Source of the DNA: Arthrobacter nitroguajacolicus_D | Lineage (GTDB): Bacteria > Actinomycetota > Actinomycetes > Actinomycetales > Micrococcaceae | Direction of reading: 5' to 3' | Length of the DNA: 64,000 nt | NCBI RefSeq assembly: GCF_031455195.1 | Contig: NZ_JAVDSH010000002.1 | Location: 1-64,000 of the forward strand | Shown here: positions 7,768 to 16,644 of the stretch, piece by piece | How positions within the stretch are numbered: the first letter of the stretch is position 1 | Layout: the number at the start of each line of letters is the position of its first letter | Translations under genes and position numbers: made by a program | The notes under the pieces: model-generated | What the model saw: only the letters and a program-made list of their open reading frames with translations | Databases searched by the model: none | What the model was told of the DNA's origin: nothing

Positions 7768-8994
7768 GAGGAGTTCCAGCTGGTCAGCCACAACCCGGCC
7801 TGCATGGATCACGGTACGGTCCTTGCCTCGGTCCATCACCGTGGAGGCCACCGTTTCGCCGTCCACCAGGAGCAGGTCGGCGGGATCGCCGACTTCGACG
7901 CCGGGTCGGTGGGCCGTATCCTTGAGCCGGGTAGCGCTGGGGTCAAGGATGCTCGCGCCACCGATCGTGGCGATGGCCAGGCAGTGCTCGATTAGCTCGT
8001 CCTTGCGGAAACCGTGCGTGAACGCGAGCTGCCATGTACGGTCCAGCATGTCCGTGTTGCCGTAGGGGGACCAGTAATCACGTTGGCCGTCTTCGCCAAG
8101 GCCCAAACGGACACCGGCCTCGGTGAGGAGCGGGATGGGCAATTGTCCCGCAGCGGAGGGAGCGACCGAGGCCAAGGAAACGTCCAGCTCCGCGAACGCG
8201 TCAATGAGCCTGCGTGTAGTGGCCTCGTTGACGCTGCCCAGTTGATAGGCGTGGGACATGGTTACTTTGCCTTGCATGCCCAGCGCCCGGGTGCGCTCTA
8301 GCACCAGATCGGTGCTGAAGACACCCAGCTCGCCCGGCTCGTGGAGGTGGATATCGATGGGAACCTGGTATTTCTCGGCCAGGCCGAACACGATGTCCAG
8401 GTGCTTCGCCGGATCCCGGTCCAAGGTGCAGGGATCGATGCCGCCCATGACGTTGGCGCCGGCCTTCAGCGCCTCCTCCATGAGTTCCACTGTGCCTTCT
8501 TCCAACAACAACCCGGCCTGGGGGAAAGCGATGATGTCCACGGCTGCGTGACCCGCAAACTTCTCCTTGGCAGCAGCCACCGCCTCGAAGCGTTCCAGCC
8601 TGCAGTCCACATCCACCTGCGCGTACGAGCGCACCCGGGTGGTGCCGCGGGCGATCATCCGGCCCAAGGTGTCGTTGACGCGTTCCTGCAGGGGGACCTC
8701 GGCGTTGCGCCAGTTCAGGCGATCATTCATCATCATGGTCCACACGCCCGGACCACCGGTGTGCTCGCGGAATGGCAAGCCGATTCGGGTCGAATCGAGG
8801 TGCACATGGACATCGGAGAAGGACGGGAGGAGTAGCCGTCCACGGCCTTCCACCACGGTGACGCCTTCCGGAACTGCACGGGCAGGGTCATGAGGTTCGA
8901 CGGCGGTGATGTTGCCGCCTGTTTCGCCCGAAACAATGCTGACGTCGCTGAGCTCATGCCCCCACGGGCGAACGGCGCGGATCAGGGTGTTCAA
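7765..8994 (-). CDS. Amidohydrolase, cytosine-deaminase-like
   Basis: A 409-residue metal-dependent hydrolase of the amidohydrolase superfamily, closest in pattern to CodA. The metal ligands are visible as HVHLD on strand 1, IHLHEPGE on strand 5, MSHAYQLGS on strand 6 and GEDGQRDYWSPYGNTDML on strand 8, which parallels the CodA active-site loop. It should hydrolyse a C-N bond, often deaminating a ring. The TTG start at 8994 has AAAGGAG six bases before it; longer readings run into the ABC transporter gene. It is the last gene of a five-gene transporter operon, so its substrate is probably what the importer brings in. The substrate is unknown. Confidence 0.8.
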   Translation of the reverse strand: MNTLIRAVRPWGHELSDVSIVSGETGGNITAVEPHDPARAVPEGVTVVEGRGRLLLPSFSDVHVHLDSTRIGLPFREHTGGPGVWTMMMNDRLNWRNAEVPLQERVNDTLGRMIARGTTRVRSYAQVDVDCRLERFEAVAAAKEKFAGHAAVDIIAFPQAGLLLEEGTVELMEEALKAGANVMGGIDPCTLDRDPAKHLDIVFGLAEKYQVPIDIHLHEPGELGVFSTDLVLERTRALGMQGKVTMSHAYQLGSVNEATTRRLIDAFAELDVSLASVAPSAAGQLPIPLLTEAGVRLGLGEDGQRDYWSPYGNTDMLDRTWQLAFTHGFRKDELIEHCLAIATIGGASILDPSATRLKDTAHRPGVEVGDPADLLLVDGETVASTVMDRGKDRTVIHAGRVVADQLELL

Positions 8995-9017
8995 TGTTTG
9001 CTCCTTTGGTAGTGAAT

Positions 9018-10040
9018 CTATTGCACACCGGCCAACACGGTTGCGGCCATACCCGTGTGGTGGCAGGCGGGCGCGTCTGGGGTGGCCGGTGTGGGAATCT
9101 GGTTCATGCAGCGCTGGCGTTGTTCCTCCGGAAGCGTGCCGATCAGTGGGCAACGGGTGCGGAAGACGCAACCACTGGGTGGATTGGCCGGGGAAGGAAG
9201 GTCGCCGCGAAGCCTGATTTTTACCTGTTCCCGGGCGGCGCGCGGGTCCGGTAACGGCACCGCTGACAACAGTGCCTTGGTGTACGGGTGCAGGGGGTTG
9301 CTGAACAAGGCGTCGCGGGGTCCCTGCTCCACGATCTTGCCCAGGTACATCACTGCAACGTCATGGGAAATGTGCCGGACCACTGAGAGATCGTGGGCGA
9401 TGAAGATGTAGGAAACACCGGTGTCGCGCTGGATCTGTTGCAGGAGATTCACTACCTGCGCCTGCACGGAAACGTCCAGGGCGGAGACGGGTTCGTCGCA
9501 AACGATCACCGACGGGTTCAGGGAGATAGCCCGGGCAATACCGACACGTTGCCGTTGCCCGCCGGAGAACTCATGGGGGAACCGGTTGTAGTGCTCCGGT
9601 TTCAGCCCCACTTGGTCCAGGAGTTCCTTGACCCTGTTCTTGAGGCCACCTGGCGGGTTGATCTTTTGCGCCACCATGGGCGCCGCGATCGCCGTGCCTA
9701 CGGTTTGGCGGGGATTCAACGAGGCGAACGGGTCCTGGAAGATCATTTGGACCTTCCGCCGGAAGTTGTACAGGCCCTTTCCGCGCAGTTCACTGATGTC
9801 TTCGCCGTCCACGACGATCCGTCCGCCGCTCGGGTCCAGTAGCCGCGCCACCATCCTTCCGGTGGTCGACTTACCGCACCCGGACTCGCCCACGAGCCCC
9901 AAAGTCTGGCCCCGGGCCAGACTGAACGACACGCCGTCGACGGCTTTGACTGAGCCCTTGGCGGAGCCGGGAAGGAGGCCACGCTTCAGCGGGAAGTGCT
10001 TTTGCAGGTTCTCCACCTGCAGAATTGGCTGATGTTCCAT
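9018..10040 (-). CDS. Oligopeptide-type ABC transporter ATPase, DppF/OppF class
   Basis: A 340-residue nucleotide-binding subunit of a Dpp/Opp/nickel-type importer. It has Walker A GESGCGKST, signature FSGGQRQRVGIARA, Walker B VIVCDEPVSALD and the switch histidine in FIAHDLSVV. The C-terminal oligopeptide/dipeptide extension carries PLHPYTKALLSAVPLPDP and a cysteine set (GCVFRTRC, RC, CH). The ATG at 10040 is chosen because AGGA precedes it and homologues begin near VMEHQP. It follows the DppD-like gene by 8 bases and pairs with it at the membrane. Confidence 0.9.
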   Translation of the reverse strand: MEHQPILQVENLQKHFPLKRGLLPGSAKGSVKAVDGVSFSLARGQTLGLVGESGCGKSTTGRMVARLLDPSGGRIVVDGEDISELRGKGLYNFRRKVQMIFQDPFASLNPRQTVGTAIAAPMVAQKINPPGGLKNRVKELLDQVGLKPEHYNRFPHEFSGGQRQRVGIARAISLNPSVIVCDEPVSALDVSVQAQVVNLLQQIQRDTGVSYIFIAHDLSVVRHISHDVAVMYLGKIVEQGPRDALFSNPLHPYTKALLSAVPLPDPRAAREQVKIRLRGDLPSPANPPSGCVFRTRCPLIGTLPEEQRQRCMNQIPTPATPDAPACHHTGMAATVLAGVQ

Positions 10041-10048
10041 GACGGGTC

Positions 10049-11095
10049 CTAACGCGAATTCCGGATGGTGATGATCTGCGGGCCGCTCAAGTGGCAGCGT
10101 TTGCCGTGCCCGTCCTCGACCCGCAGTTCGGGACGCTGGCTGGCGCAGACGCCGTCGCCGGCGAGCTCGGCGTACTGGCATCGCGCACTGAAGATGCAGC
10201 CCTTGGGCAGGTCAAGGAGCGACGGCGGCTGGCCCGGTATGGGGTTCAGCCGGCTTTCCGCGCCGTTCAGGGTGGGCATCGAGTTGAGCAGCCCCAGCGT
10301 GTAGGGGTGCCGGGTGTCGTAGAAGATCCCGTCCACTGGCCCCGACTCGACGCATTGGCCCCCGTACATGACCAGCACGTTGTCGCAGACCTCCGCAACC
10401 ACTCCGAGATCGTGGGTGATGAGGATGAGCGCCGAGTTGGTTTCTTCCTGGAGTTCGGACATAAGGTCCAGGATCTGCGCCTGAACCGTCACGTCCAGTG
10501 CGGTGGTGGGCTCGTCCGCGATCAACAGTTCGGGTTCGCAGATCAACGCCATCGCGATCATGGCCCGCTGCCGCATGCCGCCCGAGAAGTGGTGCGGGTA
10601 CTCGTCATAGCGTTGCTCCGGGCTGGGGATGCCCACCCTTCCCAGCATGTCGACGGCGGCCGCCCGGGCCTGCTTTTTGCTCGCCTTGTTGTGGACCAAG
10701 TACGCCTCGGCAATCTGGTGTCCCACGGTATAGAACGGGTGCAGTGCAGAGAGGGGATCCTGGAAGATCATTCCTATATTGCGGCCACGCAACTGTCGCA
10801 TGGCGGATTCGGGGAGCTTGACCAGGTCCTTGCCTTGGAACATGGCCTGCCCGGTGACCTGCGCGGACGTGCCTTTGAGCAGGCCCATGAGCGCTTGGCT
10901 GGTAACGGATTTTCCGGATCCGGATTCGCCCACGATGCCCAGGGTCTGGCCCCGGTCCAGTGCGAAGTCCATGCCGTTCACTGCGGAGACAACGCCGTCG
11001 TCCGTAGGGAACTTCACGGTGAGGCCGCGGACCTCAAGGAAGGGGGTGCCGGCCGCGGCGCTCGCTGTTGCCGTTGCTGTACTCAACTGGGTCAT
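10049..11095 (-). CDS. Oligopeptide-type ABC transporter ATPase, DppD/OppD class
   Basis: A 348-residue nucleotide-binding subunit. Walker A is GESGSGKSV, the signature is FSGGMRQRAMIAMA and Walker B is LLIADEPTTALD, all of the DppD type. The C-terminal extension has RHPYTLGLLNSMP and a cysteine motif (GCIFSARC, VCASQ, RCH). Its ATG overlaps the permease stop in an ATGA junction, which indicates translational coupling. The N-terminal 15 residues are rich in Ala and Thr and are probably disordered. Confidence 0.9.
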   Translation of the reverse strand: MTQLSTATATASAAAGTPFLEVRGLTVKFPTDDGVVSAVNGMDFALDRGQTLGIVGESGSGKSVTSQALMGLLKGTSAQVTGQAMFQGKDLVKLPESAMRQLRGRNIGMIFQDPLSALHPFYTVGHQIAEAYLVHNKASKKQARAAAVDMLGRVGIPSPEQRYDEYPHHFSGGMRQRAMIAMALICEPELLIADEPTTALDVTVQAQILDLMSELQEETNSALILITHDLGVVAEVCDNVLVMYGGQCVESGPVDGIFYDTRHPYTLGLLNSMPTLNGAESRLNPIPGQPPSLLDLPKGCIFSARCQYAELAGDGVCASQRPELRVEDGHGKRCHLSGPQIITIRNSR

Positions 11096-12093
11096 TGGAG
11101 CCTCACTCGGGGATCGATGGCGGCATAGGCAAGGTCCACCGCGACGTTGGCGACGATGACGAAGAACGCGGCGAGCATGGTGATGGCCATGGTGACCGGG
11201 AGGTCCCCGGAAATGGCAGCATGCACTGCCGTGAAGCCGAGGCCGGGGACGGAGAAGATCTGTTCGGTGAGGACGGCCCCACCGAGCAGCAGGCCGATGT
11301 CCATGCCCAGCATGGTGACCACAGGCGTGATGCCCGCACGCACACCATGCTTGAAAGTCACGGTGCGGGGCGCCAGGCCTTTGGCGCGGGCGGTCCGAAT
11401 GAAGTCCTCGCCGAACGTCTCAATCATGTTGGTCCGGGTAACACGGATATAGGAAGCACTGAAGAGGACGGCCAGCGCGATCCAAGGCAGCAGGTAGTTG
11501 GCCACCCAGGCCCCGGGACCGTGGGGACCGAACGGGCTGTTGATCTCGTTGGTGGTGAACGGCAACAGGTGCAGTTGGTTGACGAACAGGAGCAGCAGGA
11601 ACAGGCCGGTGACCGGGATGGGCAGGGAAACGCCCACAGAAGCTGCGCCCACTATGAACTTGTCTACCGGGGAACCCTTGCGCAGGGCCGCCAGGAGGCC
11701 GAGCCCGACGCCGGTGATGGTCCACAGGATCAGGGCGCCGATGGCCATGGAGAACGTGTAGGGGAGGGACCGGGCAATGATGTCGGCTACGTTCTCATTG
11801 GTTTGGAAGGACTTGCCCAAGCACGGCCACTCGCACAGCGTCTGGGCCCCGGGGGCGCCGATCATCCGTGACGAGAACAGGCCCCGGACGTAGTCGAAGT
11901 ACTGCACAAAGAACGGTTGGTCCATGCCCAAGGCAACCCGTGCCTCGGCTACGCGCTCGGGCGTGCATTCCTGGCCGCAGGCAGCAGCGGCAGGATCGGA
12001 TGGGCCCAGCTGGAAGAGCGTGAAGGTGATGAAACTGACCGCGGCGAGAAGCATTACCAGCGATCCGGTCCGGCGAAGAATGAAAGTCATCAT
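11092..12093 (-). CDS. ABC transporter permease, DppB/OppB class
   Basis: A 333-residue inner-membrane permease. It begins with a first helix typical of DppB (FILRRTGSLVMLLAAVSFITFTLFQLGPSDPA) and has a large loop with two cysteine-containing segments (CGQEC, CEWPC). Five further membrane segments follow, with the coupling region GLAPRTVTFKHGVRAGITPVV before the final helices. The loop cysteines are unusual but are seen in actinobacterial members. It forms the membrane channel with the DppC-like protein at 13926-14975. Confidence 0.88.
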   Translation of the reverse strand: MMTFILRRTGSLVMLLAAVSFITFTLFQLGPSDPAAAACGQECTPERVAEARVALGMDQPFFVQYFDYVRGLFSSRMIGAPGAQTLCEWPCLGKSFQTNENVADIIARSLPYTFSMAIGALILWTITGVGLGLLAALRKGSPVDKFIVGAASVGVSLPIPVTGLFLLLLFVNQLHLLPFTTNEINSPFGPHGPGAWVANYLLPWIALAVLFSASYIRVTRTNMIETFGEDFIRTARAKGLAPRTVTFKHGVRAGITPVVTMLGMDIGLLLGGAVLTEQIFSVPGLGFTAVHAAISGDLPVTMAITMLAAFFVIVANVAVDLAYAAIDPRVRLQ

Positions 12094-12156
12094 GGTGGTG
12101 GTTGCGGGCCGCCCGCTGGTGCAGGCGGCCCGCTTCTCCTTCTGGACGAAGCCGGT

Positions 12157-13881
12157 TTATTGCTCGACGCCGACGATCGAGAGGTCGATGCCGCCGAAGA
12201 AGTAACCCACTTGGGCGTTGCGGACGTTGGAACCGACCACGCTGTTGGTGTGGCTGCGGATGAGCGGGACGATCGGGTAGGTCTTCAAAGCCGAGCCGAA
12301 CGCCTCGGACCACTTCTTACCAAGTTCCTCCGAGGTTCCGTCCGTGTTGCGCAGTTCGAACATGGCCTTGGACACTACAGGGTCGAAGTACCGGGAAGTG
12401 TTGGAGAAGCCATAGCTGGTGCCATCATTGTTCGGCCCAAGCAGGGGGTCAGCGGAGGTGCGGACCGATGCGGGGTCGGCACCGCCGCACCAGCCGGAGC
12501 GTCCCATGTCCGGAAGCTGCTCGCTGGCCAGGACCGAGTAATAGTTCGGTGCTGGAATCGGCACGAGTTCCACGTCGATTCCCAGGGCCTTGAGGTTCTG
12601 CTGGACAACGGTGCCGGTGTTCTTGAAAGCATCGCGGTTGTTGGCGTAACCGTAGGTGAGGGTCTTGGGATAGTCCTTGCCTTCCAGGAGTTTCTTGGCT
12701 TCCTCGAGCTTCGGCTTGCCGGTGGGGTCGAGCTCCAGCTCAGTTTCCACGTATCCGCGCATCTTCGCGTTCAGCGGACTCTGGGTGAGCTCCCCGAAGC
12801 GGCGGCCACCGTACTGAACCAGGATGGACTGCCGGTCCAAAGCCAGTGCGATCGCCTTGCGGACATCCGGGTCCTTGATCTTTTGGGTATTCAGGCTCAG
12901 CACATCGTTGCAGCCCAGCAGCCCGGAGGCCACGCGGTCCTTCACTTTGGCGTCTGCGAGCTTGGCGGAGTCTGAAGTCTGCAGTGCGCCATTGGAGTCG
13001 AGCGTGATGGCGTTGGGGTCCGAGTCGGCAAGCAACTGCTGGCTGATGGTGGCCTGGGACGTCGAAAGCGAGAAGCTGAAGGTGTCCGGGAGCGCCGAGC
13101 GGTTGGGGTCCGTGGCAGGATCCCAGTGCGGGTTGCGGACCAGTTTCAGGGACTTGCCGCGGTTGTAGGACTCCACCATGTACGGCCCGGAGGACACGGG
13201 GTGGTTGGTGTAGTCCAGCTTGGTGTCCTTGGCCTTCGGAACCGGGGCCGTGTTGGAACGGGAAGCCAGCGCCGGGAACTCCGCGAACGGCTTCTTCAGG
13301 TGGAAGACCACGGTGCGTTCGTCGGGTGTTTCAACGGCCTTGAGTACAGCGGAAGGATCCTTGTACGGCCCCTTGTACCCGCCGGCGTCGAGTGCTGCAT
13401 TCAACTCCTGCGGCGCCTGGGTGAAGACGTCCTGCGCGAAGGTGCGCTCCACGCCGTATTTGATGTCGGCGGAGGTGATGGGCGTGCCGTCCTCGAATTT
13501 CACGCCTTCTTTGAGGGTGAACGTCCAGCTGAGGCCATCGTCGGAGACCTTGCCGGTGTCCGTAGCGAGGTCCGGGACCACGGTGGGCGGCTGGCCCGCC
13601 GTTTCTTTGGCCATGGTCAGCGTCCGGTAGTACAGCTGGCCGACGTTGGCCGTCTGGACGTAGTTGCTGTTGCCAGGATCAAGGGTCTGGAAATCGGAGG
13701 ACATCAGCACATTGATGTTTCCGCCCTTGCCGCTGAAGCCGGACTTGACCACGACCGGGGCAAGTTCCGTGACTGACTGGGCCGGGTTGGAGTTGGCGGG
13801 CTGGTTCTGTCCGGCGCCACAACCGGTGGCGGCTACGGCGATCAGCACGGAAAGTGCCAAGGCTCTTGCAGGGGTTTTCAT
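12157..13881 (-). CDS. ABC transporter substrate-binding lipoprotein (SBP family 5)
   Basis: A 574-residue extracellular solute-binding protein of family 5 (DppA/OppA). It begins with a lipoprotein signal peptide ending in the lipobox AATGC, so it is anchored to the membrane by a lipidated cysteine. The body has family features: QTLDPGNSNYVQTANVG, LSWTFTLKEGVKFEDGTPITSADIKYGVERTF and LNTQKIKDPDVRKAIALALDR. The start at 13881 has AAGGAG upstream; the reading to 14088 is rejected because residue 1 there precedes the signal by 69 residues. Binding of a non-peptide ligand is possible, since many family members bind amines or heterocycles. Confidence 0.9.
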   Translation of the reverse strand: MKTPARALALSVLIAVAATGCGAGQNQPANSNPAQSVTELAPVVVKSGFSGKGGNINVLMSSDFQTLDPGNSNYVQTANVGQLYYRTLTMAKETAGQPPTVVPDLATDTGKVSDDGLSWTFTLKEGVKFEDGTPITSADIKYGVERTFAQDVFTQAPQELNAALDAGGYKGPYKDPSAVLKAVETPDERTVVFHLKKPFAEFPALASRSNTAPVPKAKDTKLDYTNHPVSSGPYMVESYNRGKSLKLVRNPHWDPATDPNRSALPDTFSFSLSTSQATISQQLLADSDPNAITLDSNGALQTSDSAKLADAKVKDRVASGLLGCNDVLSLNTQKIKDPDVRKAIALALDRQSILVQYGGRRFGELTQSPLNAKMRGYVETELELDPTGKPKLEEAKKLLEGKDYPKTLTYGYANNRDAFKNTGTVVQQNLKALGIDVELVPIPAPNYYSVLASEQLPDMGRSGWCGGADPASVRTSADPLLGPNNDGTSYGFSNTSRYFDPVVSKAMFELRNTDGTSEELGKKWSEAFGSALKTYPIVPLIRSHTNSVVGSNVRNAQVGYFFGGIDLSIVGVEQ

Positions 13882-13925
13882 GATGCTCCTTGAGGGGGTG
13901 GTGATGCGGGGATGAATGCGGGGAT

Positions 13926-14975
13926 TTAGTGGCGGGAAGCTTTGGGGTCCAGGGCGTCCCTTACGGCGTCGCCCAGGAGGTTGAACGCCAGGACAGTGAC
14001 GATGAGCATGACGCCGGGAACGGCCAGGAACCATGGATCGCTGAGGTACCAGTTGCCCGATTGGGCGGCGTTCAGCATCTGGCCCCACGACGGTGTGGGG
14101 TCCTTGACGCCGACGCCGAGGAAGGACAGAGCTGCTTCGGCGGAGATGTTGGTGGGGATCAGCATGGTGGCGTACACCAGCACCACTCCCATGACGTTGG
14201 GGATGATCTGCCGGAACAGGACGCTCAGGTGCGAGGCCCCGAAGGACCTGGCGGCTTCCACGAATTCGCGCTCGCGGAGGCTCAGTACCTGGCCCCGGAC
14301 AATGCGGGCGAGGTAGGCCCAGCCGAAGAAGCCAAGGATGATCACCAGTGAGGCCATGGGCAGGAAGCTACCTTCGCCCAGCGGGGTATCCCGGAGCCGT
14401 GACTGCAGGATAGGGGTCAGCGACAGCACCAGGAGGAGATGCGGAAACGCGAGGAACAGGTCCATGATGCGGCTGATGATCGCGTCCGTTTTGCCGCCAA
14501 AGTAGCCGGCAGCCGCGCCCAGAACTGTTCCGAGGACTACGGAAACAGCGGTGGACAGCAAAGCGATGGTGAGGGAGACCTGGCCGCCGTGGGCAAGCCT
14601 GGCGAAGAGGTCGCGGCCCAAGCCAGGCTCCACGCCCAACCAGTGCTGGGCTGAGGGATACATGTAGCCCGGGAGCGGCAGCCCGGGTGTTTGGAAGTCG
14701 TCCAGCACCTCCGGGCTGGTGTTCGACGTAAAGGGGTCGTTTCCCGACATGGCGCTCAATACGGGAGCCAGGATGGCGAACAACATGATGGCTACCACCA
14801 CGCACAGGCTGAGGAGCGCGATCTTGCTGCGGCGGATTCGCATCCACGCGGTGGCGAGCAGTGAGCGCGCCTCGGCAGGTGCCTTGGACTCCGGCGTCGT
14901 TGCCGGCGGAAGCGGTGGGCTGCCGGTATTCGGTTCGATGGACTGTAACTGGGTCAACGGTTCTGCTCGATTCAT
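13926..14975 (-). CDS. ABC transporter permease, DppC/OppC class
   Basis: A 349-residue permease with an N-terminal cytosolic segment of about 45 residues, then one helix and a DppC-type core. The coupling loop reads REREFVEAARSFGASHLSVLFRQIIPNV, and EAALSFLGVGVKDPTPSWGQML is the family signature. It is the first gene of the operon permease, binding protein, permease, two ATPases, amidohydrolase. Its promoter must lie in 14976-15073, with GntR-type palindromes, facing the divergent amidohydrolase. The ribosome-binding site is weak. Confidence 0.88.
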   Translation of the reverse strand: MNRAEPLTQLQSIEPNTGSPPLPPATTPESKAPAEARSLLATAWMRIRRSKIALLSLCVVVAIMLFAILAPVLSAMSGNDPFTSNTSPEVLDDFQTPGLPLPGYMYPSAQHWLGVEPGLGRDLFARLAHGGQVSLTIALLSTAVSVVLGTVLGAAAGYFGGKTDAIISRIMDLFLAFPHLLLVLSLTPILQSRLRDTPLGEGSFLPMASLVIILGFFGWAYLARIVRGQVLSLREREFVEAARSFGASHLSVLFRQIIPNVMGVVLVYATMLIPTNISAEAALSFLGVGVKDPTPSWGQMLNAAQSGNWYLSDPWFLAVPGVMLIVTVLAFNLLGDAVRDALDPKASRH

Positions 14976-15001
14976 GATCCGAGGAGCGCGCTCCGGAGTT
15001 C

Positions 15002-15013
15002 TTGTATACCAAA
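15002..15013. promoter_or_regulatory. GntR-type operator 3 (TTGTATACCAAA)
   Basis: It matches the perfect palindrome TTTGGTATACCAAA with changes only in the left arm. It lies 27 bases upstream of the ABC operon start codon and next to a TAGACT box (15015-15020) directed to the divergent amidohydrolase, so it can control both directions. Confidence 0.6.
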
Positions 15014-15063
15014 ATAGACTAGATCAGGATCCATGCGATGTAAATCACAAATAATGTACTGTT

Positions 15064-15073
15064 TGGAATACCA
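15064..15073. promoter_or_regulatory. GntR-type operator 4 (TGGAATACCA)
   Basis: A one-mismatch copy of TGGTATACCA, 62 bp (about six turns) from the site at 15002-15013 and 53 bases before the amidohydrolase start. Confidence 0.55.
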
Positions 15074-15125
15074 GAGAAGTTCTTGCGCAGAGTCAGCGCC
15101 AGACAGGAACAACAAGGAGTTGCCC

Positions 15126-16592
15126 GTGCCAACCAAGGTCACCGCCCGCTACGTGCTGGGCCATCACAACGGACACCACGTACTCCTTGAGGACGCCTGC
15201 GTTGTGTATGAGGGCTCCACCATTGAGTACGTTGGTTATGACTACACCGGGCCCGTGGATGAAGAGCGCCGGCTTGGTGACGCGCTGCTGATGCCCGGCC
15301 TGATCGACCTCGACGCGCTCACGGACATCGACCACCTCATCCTGGACAGCTGGGCCGGACCGGAACAAGCCAAAGGACACCAGTGGTCGGAGGACTACTT
15401 CCGGAACCGCCGCGCGGACGTCTTCACCGCCGAAGAGCGTCAGCAAATCCGCGAGTACGCGCTGATCCAGCTAATCCTGCACGGCATCACCACCTACATG
15501 CCCATCGCTTCCGAAGTGCACTCCGAATGGGCCGAGCCCTTCGATGAGCTGGTGGGAATGGCCGACACCAGTCGACGCCTGGGCCTGCGCGGCTTCCTGG
15601 GTCCTGCCTACCGCTCGGGCGTGAACGTCGTCCTGGGAAGCGGCGAACGTTCGGTGATGTTCGACGTCGAGCGTGGCCGTGAGGGCTTTGCGGATGCTTT
15701 GCGCTTCATTGACCACGCGACGAAACTCAACGATCCGCTGGTGAATGCTGTCCTGCTGCCGTGCCGGATCGAAACGCTGGACGTCGGGTTGCTGAAGGAA
15801 ACGGCGGCGGCCTCCGCAGAAAGGGGTGTCCTGGTGCGCCTCCACTCCTTGCAAGGACTCGTGGAGCGTGAACTCATCCTGGACTGGCATGGGGTGACGC
15901 CGCTGGAGCTCCTTGACCAGGTGGGCCTGCTGGGCGAACGGCTGCTGATTCCGCACGCCACCTACACGGACAGGAATTCTGCGGTGCATGGTGAGGATCG
16001 TGGCGATCTGGCCAGGCTGGCGGACAGCGGCGCAAGCATCATCCATTGCCCGCTGACGTCCATGCGCTATGGCAGCACGCTGGACTCCTTCAATGCCTAC
16101 AAGAAAGCGGGCATCAACATTTCGCTGGGCACCGATTCCTTCCCACCGGACCTGATCCGCGGAATCGACGCCGGGGTGCAGCTCGCCAAAATCCTCGCCG
16201 GAACCAACGACGCCGGCGATGTCGCGGGATACTTCGATGCAGCCACACTCGGCGGTGCCCGTGCCCTCCGCCGACCCGACCTGGGACGGTTGGAGCCCGG
16301 CGCGCAAGCGGACTTGGTGGCCTTCTCTTTGGGGGATATCCGTGACGGCGTCCACGACGACCCTCTCCGTACGCTTGTCCTGAACGGCACAGCCCGCCAA
16401 GCCGTGCTGTCCGTGGTGGCTGGCCGAACCATCATGGCTGACGGCGTGATCGAGGGGGTGGACCTGGACTATTGGCGCCTGAAGGGCCAGGAATTGTTCG
16501 GCAGGATGCGCCAGGCCTACAGCGTTCGGGACGCCCGGAACCGCCCGGCCAATGAGCTGTTTCCTCCCGTGTATGCTCGGTTGGAACGCTGA
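15126..16592 (+). CDS. Amidohydrolase, ATZ/TRZ-like, without the usual HxH
   Basis: A 488-residue protein of the amidohydrolase superfamily. The strand-6 and strand-8 regions resemble the ATZ/TRZ and chlorohydrolase group: LIPHATYTD, IHCPLTSMRYGSTLDSFNAYK and GINISLGTDSFPPDLIRGIDAG. A composite C-terminal beta domain ends with VVAGRTIMADG. The strand-1 site, normally PGxxxxHxH, instead reads MPGLIDLDALTDIDH, so two metal-binding histidines are replaced by an Asp-x-Asp pair. The GTG at 15126 has AAGGAG six bases upstream. The gene is divergent from the importer operon and followed by the GntR gene. The likely substrate is a nitrogenous ring compound, unknown. Confidence 0.78.
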   Translation: MPTKVTARYVLGHHNGHHVLLEDACVVYEGSTIEYVGYDYTGPVDEERRLGDALLMPGLIDLDALTDIDHLILDSWAGPEQAKGHQWSEDYFRNRRADVFTAEERQQIREYALIQLILHGITTYMPIASEVHSEWAEPFDELVGMADTSRRLGLRGFLGPAYRSGVNVVLGSGERSVMFDVERGREGFADALRFIDHATKLNDPLVNAVLLPCRIETLDVGLLKETAAASAERGVLVRLHSLQGLVERELILDWHGVTPLELLDQVGLLGERLLIPHATYTDRNSAVHGEDRGDLARLADSGASIIHCPLTSMRYGSTLDSFNAYKKAGINISLGTDSFPPDLIRGIDAGVQLAKILAGTNDAGDVAGYFDAATLGGARALRRPDLGRLEPGAQADLVAFSLGDIRDGVHDDPLRTLVLNGTARQAVLSVVAGRTIMADGVIEGVDLDYWRLKGQELFGRMRQAYSVRDARNRPANELFPPVYARLER

Positions 16593-16644
16593 CCGGCGCC
16601 GTCCGGCACATGAAGCGTACAAGGGTGTGAAGGAAGGTTTGACA

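Noticed and set aside
15471..16622. 383-codon open frame antisense to the ATZ/TRZ-like gene
   Set aside because: Same reason; the plus-strand protein aligns with the amidohydrolase superfamily over its whole length.
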